NCBI RefSeq assembly: GCF_005938625.1
Contig: NZ_VCNJ01000020.1
Span: 1 to 64,000 of the forward strand
Direction: 5' to 3'
Length of the DNA stretch: 64,000 nt
From: Pseudomonas fluorescens
GTDB lineage: Bacteria > Pseudomonadota > Gammaproteobacteria > Pseudomonadales > Pseudomonadaceae
Made by a program: the position numbers and the translations under genes. Position 1 is the stretch's first letter. Each line of letters begins with the position of its first letter. Positions 16,472 through 24,851 of the stretch are shown in pieces. The notes beneath the pieces are model-generated. The model saw only the letters and a program-made list of their open reading frames with translations, was not told the origin of the DNA and ran no database searches.

Positions 16472-17305
16472 ATGATTCGTAAATGTTTGTTCCCCGCTGC
16501 CGGCTATGGCACGCGTTTCTTGCCGGCTACCAAAGCCATGCCGAAAGAGATGCTGCCGATCGTCAACAAGCCGTTGATCGAATACGCCGTCGAAGAAGCG
16601 CGGGACGCCGGCCTGCAACACATGGCCATCGTCACCGGTCGCGGCAAGCGTGCGCTGGAAGACCATTTCGACATCAGCTACGAACTCGAACACCAGATCC
16701 GTGGTACCGAGAAAGAGAAGTTTCTCGCCGGCACCCGCGAGCTGATCGACACCTGCACCTTCTCCTACACCCGTCAGGTGGAAATGAAGGGCCTGGGCCA
16801 CGCGATTCTCAGCGGTCGCCCACTCATCGGCGATGAGCCGTTTGCCGTGGTGCTGGCTGATGACCTGTGCCTGAACCTGGAAGGTGACGGCGTGCTCACG
16901 CAGATGATTGAGCTGTACAAGAAATTTCGCTGCTCGATCGTCGCCATCCAGGAAGTCCCGGCCGACCAGACCCACAAGTACGGGGTGATCGCCGGCGAAC
17001 TGATGTCCGACGGCATCTATCGGGTCAACAACATGGTGGAAAAACCGGCCCCGCAAGACGCGCCATCGAACCTGGCGATCATCGGTCGCTACATTCTCAC
17101 CCCGGACATCTTCGACCTGATCGCCGACACCCAACCGGGCAAGGGCGGCGAGATCCAGATCACCGACGCGCTGATGAAACAGGCGCAGAACGGTTGCGTG
17201 CTGGCCTACAAATTCAAAGGTCTGCGCTTTGACTGCGGTGACGCCGAGGGTTACTTGCAGGCGACCAATTTCTGCTACGAAAACGTTTATCTCAAGGGCC
17301 GCTGA
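16472..17305 (+). CDS. galU: UTP-glucose-1-phosphate uridylyltransferase GalU
   Basis: Makes UDP-glucose from UTP and glucose-1-phosphate, the precursor for priming and for GalE. The start at 16472 (MIRKCLFPAAGYGTRFLPA) has AGGA at a good distance; the in-frame ATG at 16451 adds seven nonconserved residues. The 277-residue protein carries the nucleotide-binding GYGTRFLPATKAMPKEMLP, VVLADDLC (metal-binding region) and the C-terminal FDCGDAEGYL. A stand-alone phosphohexomutase domain gene follows after 28 bases, probably cotranscribed. Confidence 0.96.
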   Translation: MIRKCLFPAAGYGTRFLPATKAMPKEMLPIVNKPLIEYAVEEARDAGLQHMAIVTGRGKRALEDHFDISYELEHQIRGTEKEKFLAGTRELIDTCTFSYTRQVEMKGLGHAILSGRPLIGDEPFAVVLADDLCLNLEGDGVLTQMIELYKKFRCSIVAIQEVPADQTHKYGVIAGELMSDGIYRVNNMVEKPAPQDAPSNLAIIGRYILTPDIFDLIADTQPGKGGEIQITDALMKQAQNGCVLAYKFKGLRFDCGDAEGYLQATNFCYENVYLKGR

Positions 17306-17333
17306 GACGGCTCCCCCACCCAACGAGGCCACC

Positions 17334-17738
17334 ATGAACATTGCACAACATTCCGTAGAGATTGAACGCGAGGTGGGTAACCTCGGGGTGATGAGTTGGT
17401 TGTCACGCCATCAGCCGTTGCCCAGCGCCAACGAAACCTGGCTGGGCACGATTTTGCTGGTGGAGCGGATTGGCGTGTTTCCGGCGTCCGGTGATATTCG
17501 CCGGCCGTTGCGCGACCCCTATCCGCTGCTCGCGCATCTGAAAAAGCTGTATGGCGAGCAGGCGCTGGAAATGGATGACCGTGATGGTCTGAAAGTGATC
17601 TTCAGCGACTGGCGTTTTCGCGTGCGGATTTGCTGCAACGACCCGGCGATCATCATTAACGTTGAGACGCGGTGCGATACGCGGTTGATGCCGCAGAAGA
17701 TTGCGGAATTGCTTGAGCAAGTCGACACGTTCGAATAG
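17334..17738 (+). CDS. Stand-alone phosphohexomutase C-terminal-domain protein, 134 aa
   Basis: The segment VFPASGDIRR, then DRDGLKVIFSDWRFRVR and IINVETRCDTRLMPQKIAELL, follows the C-terminal domain (domain 4) of CpsG/ManB-type phosphomannomutases. Full enzymes read about SGEINR, DGLSMEF-x-WRFNLR and LNVESRGD. The three catalytic domains are absent and the gene has its own start and ribosome binding region, so it is not an obvious remnant. The phosphate-binding loop usually reading R-x-SNTEP is changed to RICCNDP, so it may not bind sugar phosphate. It could be a regulatory or structural partner. The family assignment rests on motif memory. Confidence 0.6.
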   Translation: MNIAQHSVEIEREVGNLGVMSWLSRHQPLPSANETWLGTILLVERIGVFPASGDIRRPLRDPYPLLAHLKKLYGEQALEMDDRDGLKVIFSDWRFRVRICCNDPAIIINVETRCDTRLMPQKIAELLEQVDTFE

Positions 17739-17750
17739 CTCCCCCCACCT

Positions 17751-17860
17751 GATCGTTCCCACGCTCTGCGTGGGAATGCATCCAGTGACGCTCTGCGTCA
17801 CACAGCGAGGGGACGCGGAGCGTCCCGGGCGGCATTCCCACGCGGCGCGTGGGAACGATC
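17751..17860. repeat. Inverted repeat element, GATCGTTCCCACGC type
   Basis: The ends GATCGTTCCC and GGGAACGATC are perfect inverted repeats; inside lie CGCTCTGCGT hairpins and GGGACGCGGAGCGTCCC. A second member is at 38111-38221. It is a dispersed noncoding repeat of Pseudomonas and sits between convergent genes. Confidence 0.85.
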
Positions 17861-17880
17861 ACCGCTCTGGGGTTTGCGTT

Positions 17881-19011
17881 TTATTTAGGGGCGGTGTCGC
17901 AACGATCCTTGGCGCCCATGATCCAGCCATAAAAGTAATCAGCAATCACCTTCCCACCCGTGGCCGGTACCGGATGAATCTTGTCCGGGCCGATCATCGC
18001 GGCCGCGTAGCGTTTGACGTCCGGCCCGAACGCGCATTGCAGGTTGGCATACCCCAGATGCTGCTCACGTGCCCACGGTTCAAGCACCTGCGCGTACGCC
18101 GACATTGGGTAAGCGCTGGAGCGCGTGGTGTCCTGGCGCATGATCAGGTTGATGCTCGCCTGCGGTTGAATCTCACGCAACATCCCGACCAAACCCTGAA
18201 CGTTCTGCAGGTACTGCGCAGGCTTCACGCCGAAGCCCTGATCGTTGCCACCGAGCATGATCAGATAAACGTCCGCAGGAATCTTCGATACTGCGGCTTT
18301 CCACTGCACCTGCCATTGCGGATCCTGGTGATAGAAATCCGCAGAGGCAGCGCCGGAGGCCGCCAGTTTTGAGACCCGCACGCCGTTCTGATCGTTGCTC
18401 ATCCACAGACCAAAAAACGTCGGCGCGCCCTTCACCACTTCCAGCTTGAAGGACCAGTCTTTCGCTGCCGAAAGACCTGTCAGCGCGACCTCTTGAACGC
18501 CCGAACCTTGAAGCTTCAGGGGTTGCCAGTCTTGCGCGGGAGACCAGCGATAGCGGATGTCGCTGGATTCGCCATTACCCAGGTAAAGCAATTTCGCCTG
18601 AGTAACCGCCGTATCAAGGCGCGGCGTCGGACTCGCATCCACTTGCAACCATGCACCGGGCCGGCCTGTCACCGTGCGACTGTCCGGACTCGCCTGGCCC
18701 AGGTCTGAAACCTTCCAGTCGCCGCCGAAGTACTTGTCACTGCTGCGGGTGTATTTGAAATGCGTGCCGCCCAGCGCCGCGCCGTGGTTGAAACCGACGT
18801 AACCCGGCCCGGCAAATCCCGCCTCCCCGGCCACGCGCTGCACCAGTTTGTTCAGATAGAAATCCTGCCCGGCGCTGTAGCTGTCGCCGATCACCGAAAC
18901 CGATAAGACTTTGCCAGCCTTGCCTTCACGCCACTGTGCAAAACGCTCGCGGGCATCGCCCACCTGAACCACCGACGCCGCGACGGGTTGAGCGTCATCT
19001 ACTGCCAACAT
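17881..19011 (-). CDS. SGNH/GDSL-family hydrolase, probably exopolysaccharide esterase or acyl-modifier
   Basis: The 376-residue protein has the SGNH blocks: nucleophile S44 in IGDSYSAG, an asparagine in LGGNDQG and the D343-x2-H346 pair in DKIHP. A central beta-rich insertion (residues about 120-210) separates blocks I and III. Such enzymes add or remove acetyl groups on polysaccharides; the substrate here is inferred from context. The start ATG has AAGGAAA before it and an in-frame TGA five codons upstream, so no signal peptide is encoded, odd for an enzyme acting on a secreted polymer. It lies 207 bases after the acyltransferase gene with repeats between, so cotranscription is uncertain. 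Confidence 0.8.
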   Translation of the reverse strand: MLAVDDAQPVAASVVQVGDARERFAQWREGKAGKVLSVSVIGDSYSAGQDFYLNKLVQRVAGEAGFAGPGYVGFNHGAALGGTHFKYTRSSDKYFGGDWKVSDLGQASPDSRTVTGRPGAWLQVDASPTPRLDTAVTQAKLLYLGNGESSDIRYRWSPAQDWQPLKLQGSGVQEVALTGLSAAKDWSFKLEVVKGAPTFFGLWMSNDQNGVRVSKLAASGAASADFYHQDPQWQVQWKAAVSKIPADVYLIMLGGNDQGFGVKPAQYLQNVQGLVGMLREIQPQASINLIMRQDTTRSSAYPMSAYAQVLEPWAREQHLGYANLQCAFGPDVKRYAAAMIGPDKIHPVPATGGKVIADYFYGWIMGAKDRCDTAPK

Positions 19012-19070
19012 GCAAAATTTCCTTCAGTCTGGAATGGCCCAATGAATAACGGGATGTACACAGATCAACT

Positions 19071-19161
19071 GTAGGAGCTGTCGAGTGAAACGAGGCTGCG
19101 ATCTTTTGATCCTGCGCTTCAAAAACAAGATCAAAAGATCGCAGCGTGCCGCAGCTCCTAC
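19071..19161. repeat. Long inverted repeat, GTAGGAGCTG type
   Basis: GTAGGAGCTG and CAGCTCCTAC end the element; inner arms GCTGCGATCTTTTGATC and GATCAAAAGATCGCAGC pair further. A strong hairpin between the acyltransferase and SGNH genes; a partial copy of the same family is at 47051-47098. Confidence 0.8.
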
Positions 19162-19189
19162 AAGAGATCTTGTGTACGACACGGATCCA

Positions 19190-19214
19190 CTGTGGGAGCG
19201 AGCTTGCTCGCGAA
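19190..19214. repeat. Single REP, GTGGGAGCGAGC type
   Basis: One unpaired REP core (TGTGGGAGCGAGCTTGCTCG) just before the acyltransferase stop. Confidence 0.7.
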
Positions 19215-19218
19215 GCTC

Positions 19219-20265
19219 TTAGCTGCTTTGTGGTTGCACCACCGGGGTGACCGGCACCAACGGTTTCTTCTTCGCCGCGCGCTCGCCAAGAAACAACACA
19301 GAGGTGAAATTGAATCGACTGAAAACCATCGACAACACCACCGGCCCGAGCAAGCCAAAGCTCAAGCCGCCGAGCACCAGCAGGCTTTCATCCTTCACCC
19401 CCAACCGCCCCAGCACAAACCGCGACGTCGCCGCGAACAGCACATGGAACAGGAAGATCGCATAGGAATAACCACCGAGCCACGTCAGCGCTTTCGAGCG
19501 CACATCACTCGACAGCAAGGCGATGCACGACACGCAACCGACAGTCAGACCGATCAAACTGCGTCGATCAACAATCAACTCCCGATCAATCGCCGCGACA
19601 TACAACAGCGTCAGCGAGATCAACACAAACACCAGCGGCCCGATCACTTTGAACGTCTGCTTCAACCGATCGACATTCTCTTGCCCAATCATCCCTGCGA
19701 CAAAAAACGGCAGCAGGTAAATCGCGCCGTTAATCCCGAACGCATCGAACTTGAACGGCGGCAGCAAAAACAACAGCGCAGCAAACGCAAACAGCCCATA
19801 CAACCGCGTCGCTGAGCGCAGCATTCCGCGCCACTCCAGCAGCCCGACGAACATGAAAATGATGAACACCGCCTGCAGGAACCAGAAGTGGTTGATCGGC
19901 ACCCAGAACGACAACAACGCATCGATCACGCCGACATTCTTGTTCACCCCCGGCCCCACCGCCTGCAACACCGAGAACGGTACGCCGACACAAAACAGCG
20001 GCACGATCAAACGGCGCACCTTGCCGCTGAAGAACGCGGAAAAGTCGTTGCCACGGATTTTGTAGATCGAATAGATGTATCCGGAGATGAAGGTGAACAA
20101 CGGCATACGAACGTACACCATCGAATCGGCGATCACCCGGAACGGCGAGCCGATATCGATCTTCAACCCGCCGCCCAACGGGCCGATGACGTGATAGAGC
20201 ACCAGCAACAGGCACGCCAGACCGCGCAGGGTTTCAATCTCCAGGGACTTTTTCTTGCTCGACAT
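19219..20265 (-). CDS. Acyltransferase family 3 membrane protein (OafA/ExoZ-like)
   Basis: A 348-residue protein with about ten membrane segments. It starts with the family signature LEIETLRGLACLLLVLYH, whose Arg and His are the conserved catalytic region. Family members acylate lipopolysaccharide O-antigen or exopolysaccharide, with acetyl or succinyl as donors. Its place in the operon points to decoration of the repeat unit; the acyl group cannot be told from sequence. The gene begins 12 bases after the polymerase gene. Length and topology are normal. Confidence 0.88.
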   Translation of the reverse strand: MSSKKKSLEIETLRGLACLLLVLYHVIGPLGGGLKIDIGSPFRVIADSMVYVRMPLFTFISGYIYSIYKIRGNDFSAFFSGKVRRLIVPLFCVGVPFSVLQAVGPGVNKNVGVIDALLSFWVPINHFWFLQAVFIIFMFVGLLEWRGMLRSATRLYGLFAFAALLFLLPPFKFDAFGINGAIYLLPFFVAGMIGQENVDRLKQTFKVIGPLVFVLISLTLLYVAAIDRELIVDRRSLIGLTVGCVSCIALLSSDVRSKALTWLGGYSYAIFLFHVLFAATSRFVLGRLGVKDESLLVLGGLSFGLLGPVVLSMVFSRFNFTSVLFLGERAAKKKPLVPVTPVVQPQSS

Positions 20266-20277
20266 AAAGCACCTGCC

Positions 20278-21381
20278 TCAATTCAGAATTCGTGATTCGA
20301 CCTGCACCGGTTTGTTCGCCCGCAGCATCAAGCCCAGACCGACAAACAACACCGGCACCACCATCGAAAAGTGCCGGGCGAAGGAGCCGAAGTCCGGCTC
20401 GAACAACCCCTGCACCAGCAGAAACGCCAGCGGAATCGCGATCAGTTCCTTGGGTTTGGTCTGGATCGGCGCGCCTTTGTAGTCGGTCGAGGTGATGACT
20501 TTGAACAGCAGCAACGCGGTCATGATCATCAACGCCACGAAGATCACCTGACCCGGACCCGACAGCAGAATCAGCTCCACCGGAAACGACAAGCGAAAGA
20601 AGATGATCATCGAGTCCAGCGCTTGCGAAACGAAATCGCTGCCGCTGAGCCACGACACGATCAAGGATTTCGAGCCCTCCTCGCCCGCCGTGCGTAGTTC
20701 GTTGTTACTGGCGCGAATCGATGACACCGGAAAGCCCAGTGCGAGCTGGATCGACATCGCTACCGCCAGATAAAACAAGAACAGCATCAGGAAGAACGTC
20801 GTCCGCGACACGTACTTTTTCATCACGCAGACGCCGACCCACGACAGCGAAAACAGAATCCAGTAAGGCCGGATCAGCACGCCGTAGATCACTGCCGAGA
20901 GGAAAAATCCGCCACGATATTTGCGCGTCAGCGAGCTGAGCAGAATGCTCAACACCGCCACCGACACAATGATTTCCTTGGTCAGGTTCTCAAGGAAAAA
21001 CGAGCGCACAATCCCCCACAGACACAGGGTGCCGAAGATCGCCAACGGCATGCGCCGAAACACCACCACCGGAATCGCAGTGAGGAAAAAATTGCAGAAC
21101 ATGCCGTAGGCCCAGGCATTGGTCAGGTTGATCCCGGTGGGCCGCAGCAGGAACGCCGAGCACTCGTAGGACGAGCGATCCGGCGAGAACGGGTTCCAGA
21201 AGTTGCAGTTGTCGGCCCGTGCGTAGGACGACCACAAGGTCATCGCGTCCGGCCCCGGATCGCGAGGGATCAGCAGCGGCATGGCCACCGACAGAAACAA
21301 CCCGGTGAAGAGAATCAGGAACGACACATACGAATCGAGTCGCTTGCCACGAAACTCGATGCACGGCAGTTTCAGGCCCAT
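20278..21381 (-). CDS. Probable Wzy-type polysaccharide polymerase
   Basis: The start at 21381 (MGLKLPCIEFRGKRLDS) overlaps the end of the flippase gene by 10 bases; the longer open frame upstream reads through the flippase gene and is rejected. The 367-residue product has about ten hydrophobic segments and a large polar loop in the second half (SIRASNNELRTAGEEGSK), a usual plan for Wzy polymerases. These have little sequence conservation, so the call rests on topology and on its place beside a flippase. It would join undecaprenyl-linked repeat units in the periplasm. No other gene in the locus is a better polymerase candidate. Confidence 0.65.
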   Translation of the reverse strand: MGLKLPCIEFRGKRLDSYVSFLILFTGLFLSVAMPLLIPRDPGPDAMTLWSSYARADNCNFWNPFSPDRSSYECSAFLLRPTGINLTNAWAYGMFCNFFLTAIPVVVFRRMPLAIFGTLCLWGIVRSFFLENLTKEIIVSVAVLSILLSSLTRKYRGGFFLSAVIYGVLIRPYWILFSLSWVGVCVMKKYVSRTTFFLMLFLFYLAVAMSIQLALGFPVSSIRASNNELRTAGEEGSKSLIVSWLSGSDFVSQALDSMIIFFRLSFPVELILLSGPGQVIFVALMIMTALLLFKVITSTDYKGAPIQTKPKELIAIPLAFLLVQGLFEPDFGSFARHFSMVVPVLFVGLGLMLRANKPVQVESRILN

Positions 21382-22604
21382 GACAACGCAGCCTTTTTCG
21401 CAGCGGTTGCGCGAGTCAGCACGGCAATCACCACGAGCTGCACGATGATCGCGAAGACGTTGCCCCACGCCGCGCCGTAAATCGAATAATGCTTGATCAG
21501 CACATAGCTGACCGGCACTGACACCAGCAGGCAAATCGCCGCGCTGGCCAGTGATACGCGACTGTTTTTCGAGGCAATCAGACCGCCCCAGACGATGTCG
21601 CCGATCGCGCGCAGGGCGAAGGAGAAAATCAGTACGCCGAGGATCGCATTGTCCGGACGCGGAACGCTGGTGGCGACGTAATCGAGCACCACGTTGAAAA
21701 ACACATAGATCGTCACCGCCACCGCCGCCGACACTACGAGCGAACGCATGACCCACTTGTTGACGAACAGTTGCTTGACCGTGAACGCCTGCTGATCAGC
21801 CTGAAAACGCTTGGCCAGCACCGGAATCCCGACCACCGCCACCACCGCGTACGACAACGCCTGCAAAGTGTTCGCCGCCGACCACGCGTAGACGTATTTA
21901 CCGAGGCTGGCGTAGGGTTCCAGATCGATGATCAGAAAGCGCTCCGCGTACTGACTCAATGCGATCAATCCAGTGCCGAGGTAAAACGGCAACCCGGCCT
22001 TCCACACCGTGGCCGTCGCCAGCGTTCCGCTCTCGCGGCCCTTGTGCACGTTCACCACGATCAAGTAACCGGCCACGATCACCAGCAGGTTGGCGGCGAC
22101 CCACAGCCACAACACGCTGGCGATTCCCGACACCCAGTCGAGCATCATCCCGCCCACCGCCAACACCGCCCACAGACCGGTCTTGATGAAAAACAGCAGC
22201 GCGCCCGCTGTGGCTTTCTGCGCGGAAAATACGAACGAGTTGATTTCAAACGACAGGTGTTCAGTGAGCAATACCAGCGTCACACAAAGGATCAGCGCGG
22301 CACCCGCTTCAACTGTCTGGAACAGTGAATAGATCAGCACTGTCGCTACCGACAACAACAGCCCCACCGCCAGATACAGCAGCAAAACCTTGTCGACCAC
22401 CCGACGCGAACTGCCGCCGACGCTGATCAAGCGATTGATCTCGGAACTGAAACCGACGCTGTAGAACTTCGACGCAATCAGCGATGCCGCCACCACCACG
22501 CCGTAAAAGCCCAGTGCCTCATAACCGAGGTAATGGGTAATCGCCAACACCAGCAAAAACTTCGCGCCTAACGCTCCGCCACGAAGCAGCAGCCGAAATA
22601 TCAT
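21372..22604 (-). CDS. wzx: Wzx-type polysaccharide flippase
   Basis: A 410-residue membrane protein with about twelve segments, opening MIFRLLLRGGALGAKFLLVLAI. It fits the polysaccharide transporter/MATE-like flippase family that moves undecaprenyl-linked repeat units across the inner membrane. The start overlaps the pyruvyltransferase stop by 4 bases and the end overlaps the polymerase start, marking tight translational coupling. Family call is by hydrophobicity pattern, N-terminal motif and context. Confidence 0.8.
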   Translation of the reverse strand: MIFRLLLRGGALGAKFLLVLAITHYLGYEALGFYGVVVAASLIASKFYSVGFSSEINRLISVGGSSRRVVDKVLLLYLAVGLLLSVATVLIYSLFQTVEAGAALILCVTLVLLTEHLSFEINSFVFSAQKATAGALLFFIKTGLWAVLAVGGMMLDWVSGIASVLWLWVAANLLVIVAGYLIVVNVHKGRESGTLATATVWKAGLPFYLGTGLIALSQYAERFLIIDLEPYASLGKYVYAWSAANTLQALSYAVVAVVGIPVLAKRFQADQQAFTVKQLFVNKWVMRSLVVSAAVAVTIYVFFNVVLDYVATSVPRPDNAILGVLIFSFALRAIGDIVWGGLIASKNSRVSLASAAICLLVSVPVSYVLIKHYSIYGAAWGNVFAIIVQLVVIAVLTRATAAKKAALSWA

Positions 22605-23713
22605 CGAACGACACCTTTGATGATCTCGTCCATGGCCACGGTTTTTGCTTCGATTTCTCGGCAGGTGTCGGTCAGGCGCTTGCCGAAATTCGACAGCGCA
22701 TTCGGCGCGTAAACCGTGTCGATGATGGTGTCGACATTGATGTCGCCGCCGTTGATCACCCAGTCCTCGACGCCCATGTCCTGATAGGCGCCAAAGCCTT
22801 TGCGCTCATAGCTGATGTGGTACGCCGGCACACCGGAGAGCAGCGATTCGATAGCGCCGTGCAAGCGTACGGAAATCACCAGATCCGGCTGATATTTGGC
22901 AATCGTTGCTTTCAACGACAGCAAGTCTTCGGTGATGCCCAGCTCGCGATAGAACGCGCCGTCATCGTTGCCGCGTACCGCGCTCTGTACCGCGCAAACC
23001 ACTTTGCTTTTGTTCTTCAAACGCTGCAGCAGCAATTTCAGGTTAGCCACGTAAGCGACTTTCTTTTCCTTGCTCCACTCCGGCGGCTTGCGCAGCACTA
23101 CGCAGACCGTGGCTGGCGAAGACGCGCAGCGGGTGAATTTTGCTTGCTGAAGGATTTTGCTGGCCAGCGACTGCACCGCCAGATCCGGCGCGCGGTAGAC
23201 GTTGGCGCAGGCATCGAAAATCGCCGAGGAGCGATTGTCGCGCACAAACACCGCGTCGGCATTGGCGTAGTGTTCGACGATCTTGCTGCTCTCGCCATGG
23301 AACGGGCCGATGCTTTGCGGCAGGTACACCGACGGCACTTTGCTGAGGATCGCGGTTTCCAGTTGCTTGGCGTGGCCGAGTTTCAGCTTGATGTGTTCGA
23401 AGGCACTTTTCGAACGCATGTAGCCGCCGCCGACGCCGACGATCAGGTCGGTTTTCTTCAACAGATCCGCCAGCCCGGCGTAGGACTGATTGAGAAACAC
23501 CGCTTGCTTGACCCGGCCCAAACCCTTGGCCGCCATTACCGGCGCGTCGAAACGTGGATGCGGCAGGTAGCTGAAAGAGTCCGGATCGGAAGCCACCACG
23601 CTGATCGCCGTGTCTTCGCCAAAGTTGCGCTGCACCAGCGCGATGGCCAGATCGACGAGCAAGCCATCGCCGGAGTTGGACGCACTGTAGCCATGCAAAA
23701 TCGTTACGTTCAT
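22601..23713 (-). CDS. Polysaccharide pyruvyltransferase family protein
   Basis: A 370-residue cytoplasmic protein opening MNVTILHGYSASNSGDGLLVD, with LIVGVGGGYMRSK, VYLPQSIGPFH and LVISVRLHGAIESLLSG, the blocks of the CsaB/WcaK/ExoV pyruvyltransferase family. Such enzymes add a pyruvate ketal from phosphoenolpyruvate to a sugar, giving the polymer negative charge. The acceptor is unknown; galactose or glucose is likely from the precursor genes. It lies 15 bases after the glycosyltransferase and overlaps the flippase gene. Family confidence is high, sugar target is inferred. Confidence 0.88.
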   Translation of the reverse strand: MNVTILHGYSASNSGDGLLVDLAIALVQRNFGEDTAISVVASDPDSFSYLPHPRFDAPVMAAKGLGRVKQAVFLNQSYAGLADLLKKTDLIVGVGGGYMRSKSAFEHIKLKLGHAKQLETAILSKVPSVYLPQSIGPFHGESSKIVEHYANADAVFVRDNRSSAIFDACANVYRAPDLAVQSLASKILQQAKFTRCASSPATVCVVLRKPPEWSKEKKVAYVANLKLLLQRLKNKSKVVCAVQSAVRGNDDGAFYRELGITEDLLSLKATIAKYQPDLVISVRLHGAIESLLSGVPAYHISYERKGFGAYQDMGVEDWVINGGDINVDTIIDTVYAPNALSNFGKRLTDTCREIEAKTVAMDEIIKGVVR

Positions 23714-23728
23714 ATGCTTGAGTTCTAC

Positions 23729-24811
23729 TTAATAAGTGGGAGCGCGATACAGGTCGTAAGTCTGGCGAATCATCAACGCGGCGCTGAAACGCTCGCGGAC
23801 AATGCTCCGTCCTTCGTTGCCGAGGTCGAGCAAGCGTGGCTTCTGGATGATCGTCAGCACGTCGGCCAATGCCTGGTGATCGCCGGACGGGAAGACATAA
23901 CCGGAGACTTCATTGGTGACCAGTTCCGGCAGCGAGGTGCAGTTGCTGGCAATCACCGGCAACCCCATGGCCATGCCTTCCAGCGGCACCATGGCGAAAC
24001 CTTCCCAGCGACTCGGCACAATCAGCGCATCGGCTTTCTGGTACAGCGCCTGCACTTCGCTCGGCGTGACCCATGGCAGGTATTCAACGGAGTCCATCGG
24101 TGGGCACTCCACCGAGTCCTCGTTCACCGCGCTGCCGACGACCGTCAGCTTCAAGTCTTTGCGCTGCACGTTGGCGAAGGCCTTGAGCAGCACGTCGAAG
24201 CCTTTCTGATAATCGAGGCGACCGACGAACAGCAGATGAATCGGCTCGGGACTCGCCGCTTTCGGCGCGTCGTCCTTGCGGTGAATGCCGTTGTAGATCA
24301 GCTTCATGCGCTTGCGCTCGATGCCGAAGCGCGCGGCTTTGTCGAGTTCGTACTGGCTGACGCAAATGATCACGTCGGTGACTTTCTGCAGTACTCGCTC
24401 GATCCACGCATAGACTTTCTGCTTGGTCGGCGAGCTTTCCATCAGGAACGAAAACGCGTGCGGGCAGTAGACGATTTTCGGCTTGCGCCACGGTCGCAAC
24501 AGCACACACACGCATCGGCCGATGACCCCGGAAAAGGTGCTGTGCAAATGCACCACGTCGGGTTTTTCCTTGAGCATCACCTGAGTCAGGCGCCAAGCGA
24601 AACGCAACAACGACGGCACGTTGCGCCCGGTGCGGGGGAAAGTGCGGATCTGCTGCGCGCCGATGCCGTGCAACTCTTTGGCCTGATCCTCCGGGACCAG
24701 ATACACCAGCTCGTAGTTCGCCGCATCACCTTCCGGCGAAGCCGAAATCGTACGGATTACCGTCGCGACGCCACCTTTGATCGTCTCTGCCACGTGCAGT
24801 ATTTTCTTCAC
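23729..24811 (-). CDS. Glycosyltransferase family 4
   Basis: A 360-residue GT-B fold enzyme. The N-terminal half has MKKILHVAETIKGGVATVI and DVVHLHSTFSG. The C-terminal half has LFVGRLDYQKGFDVLLKAF, VPSRWEGFAMVPLEGMA (the E-x7-E retaining motif) and LPVIASN. It is the only non-priming glycosyltransferase recognised in the locus, so it probably adds the second sugar, perhaps galactose from UDP-galactose, to the lipid-linked hexose. No signal peptide or membrane anchor. It starts 40 bases after the Wzc-like gene in the same operon. Confidence 0.92.
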   Translation of the reverse strand: MKKILHVAETIKGGVATVIRTISASPEGDAANYELVYLVPEDQAKELHGIGAQQIRTFPRTGRNVPSLLRFAWRLTQVMLKEKPDVVHLHSTFSGVIGRCVCVLLRPWRKPKIVYCPHAFSFLMESSPTKQKVYAWIERVLQKVTDVIICVSQYELDKAARFGIERKRMKLIYNGIHRKDDAPKAASPEPIHLLFVGRLDYQKGFDVLLKAFANVQRKDLKLTVVGSAVNEDSVECPPMDSVEYLPWVTPSEVQALYQKADALIVPSRWEGFAMVPLEGMAMGLPVIASNCTSLPELVTNEVSGYVFPSGDHQALADVLTIIQKPRLLDLGNEGRSIVRERFSAALMIRQTYDLYRAPTY

Positions 24812-24851
24812 AAATCACCCACTTCAAACAGGAAAAAACAGTCGCTGACAG

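Noticed and set aside
21382..21756. N-terminal extension of the polymerase candidate
   Set aside because: The extra 125 codons read through the flippase gene in another frame and are Arg/Gly-rich; the ATG at 21381 fits the operon overlap.
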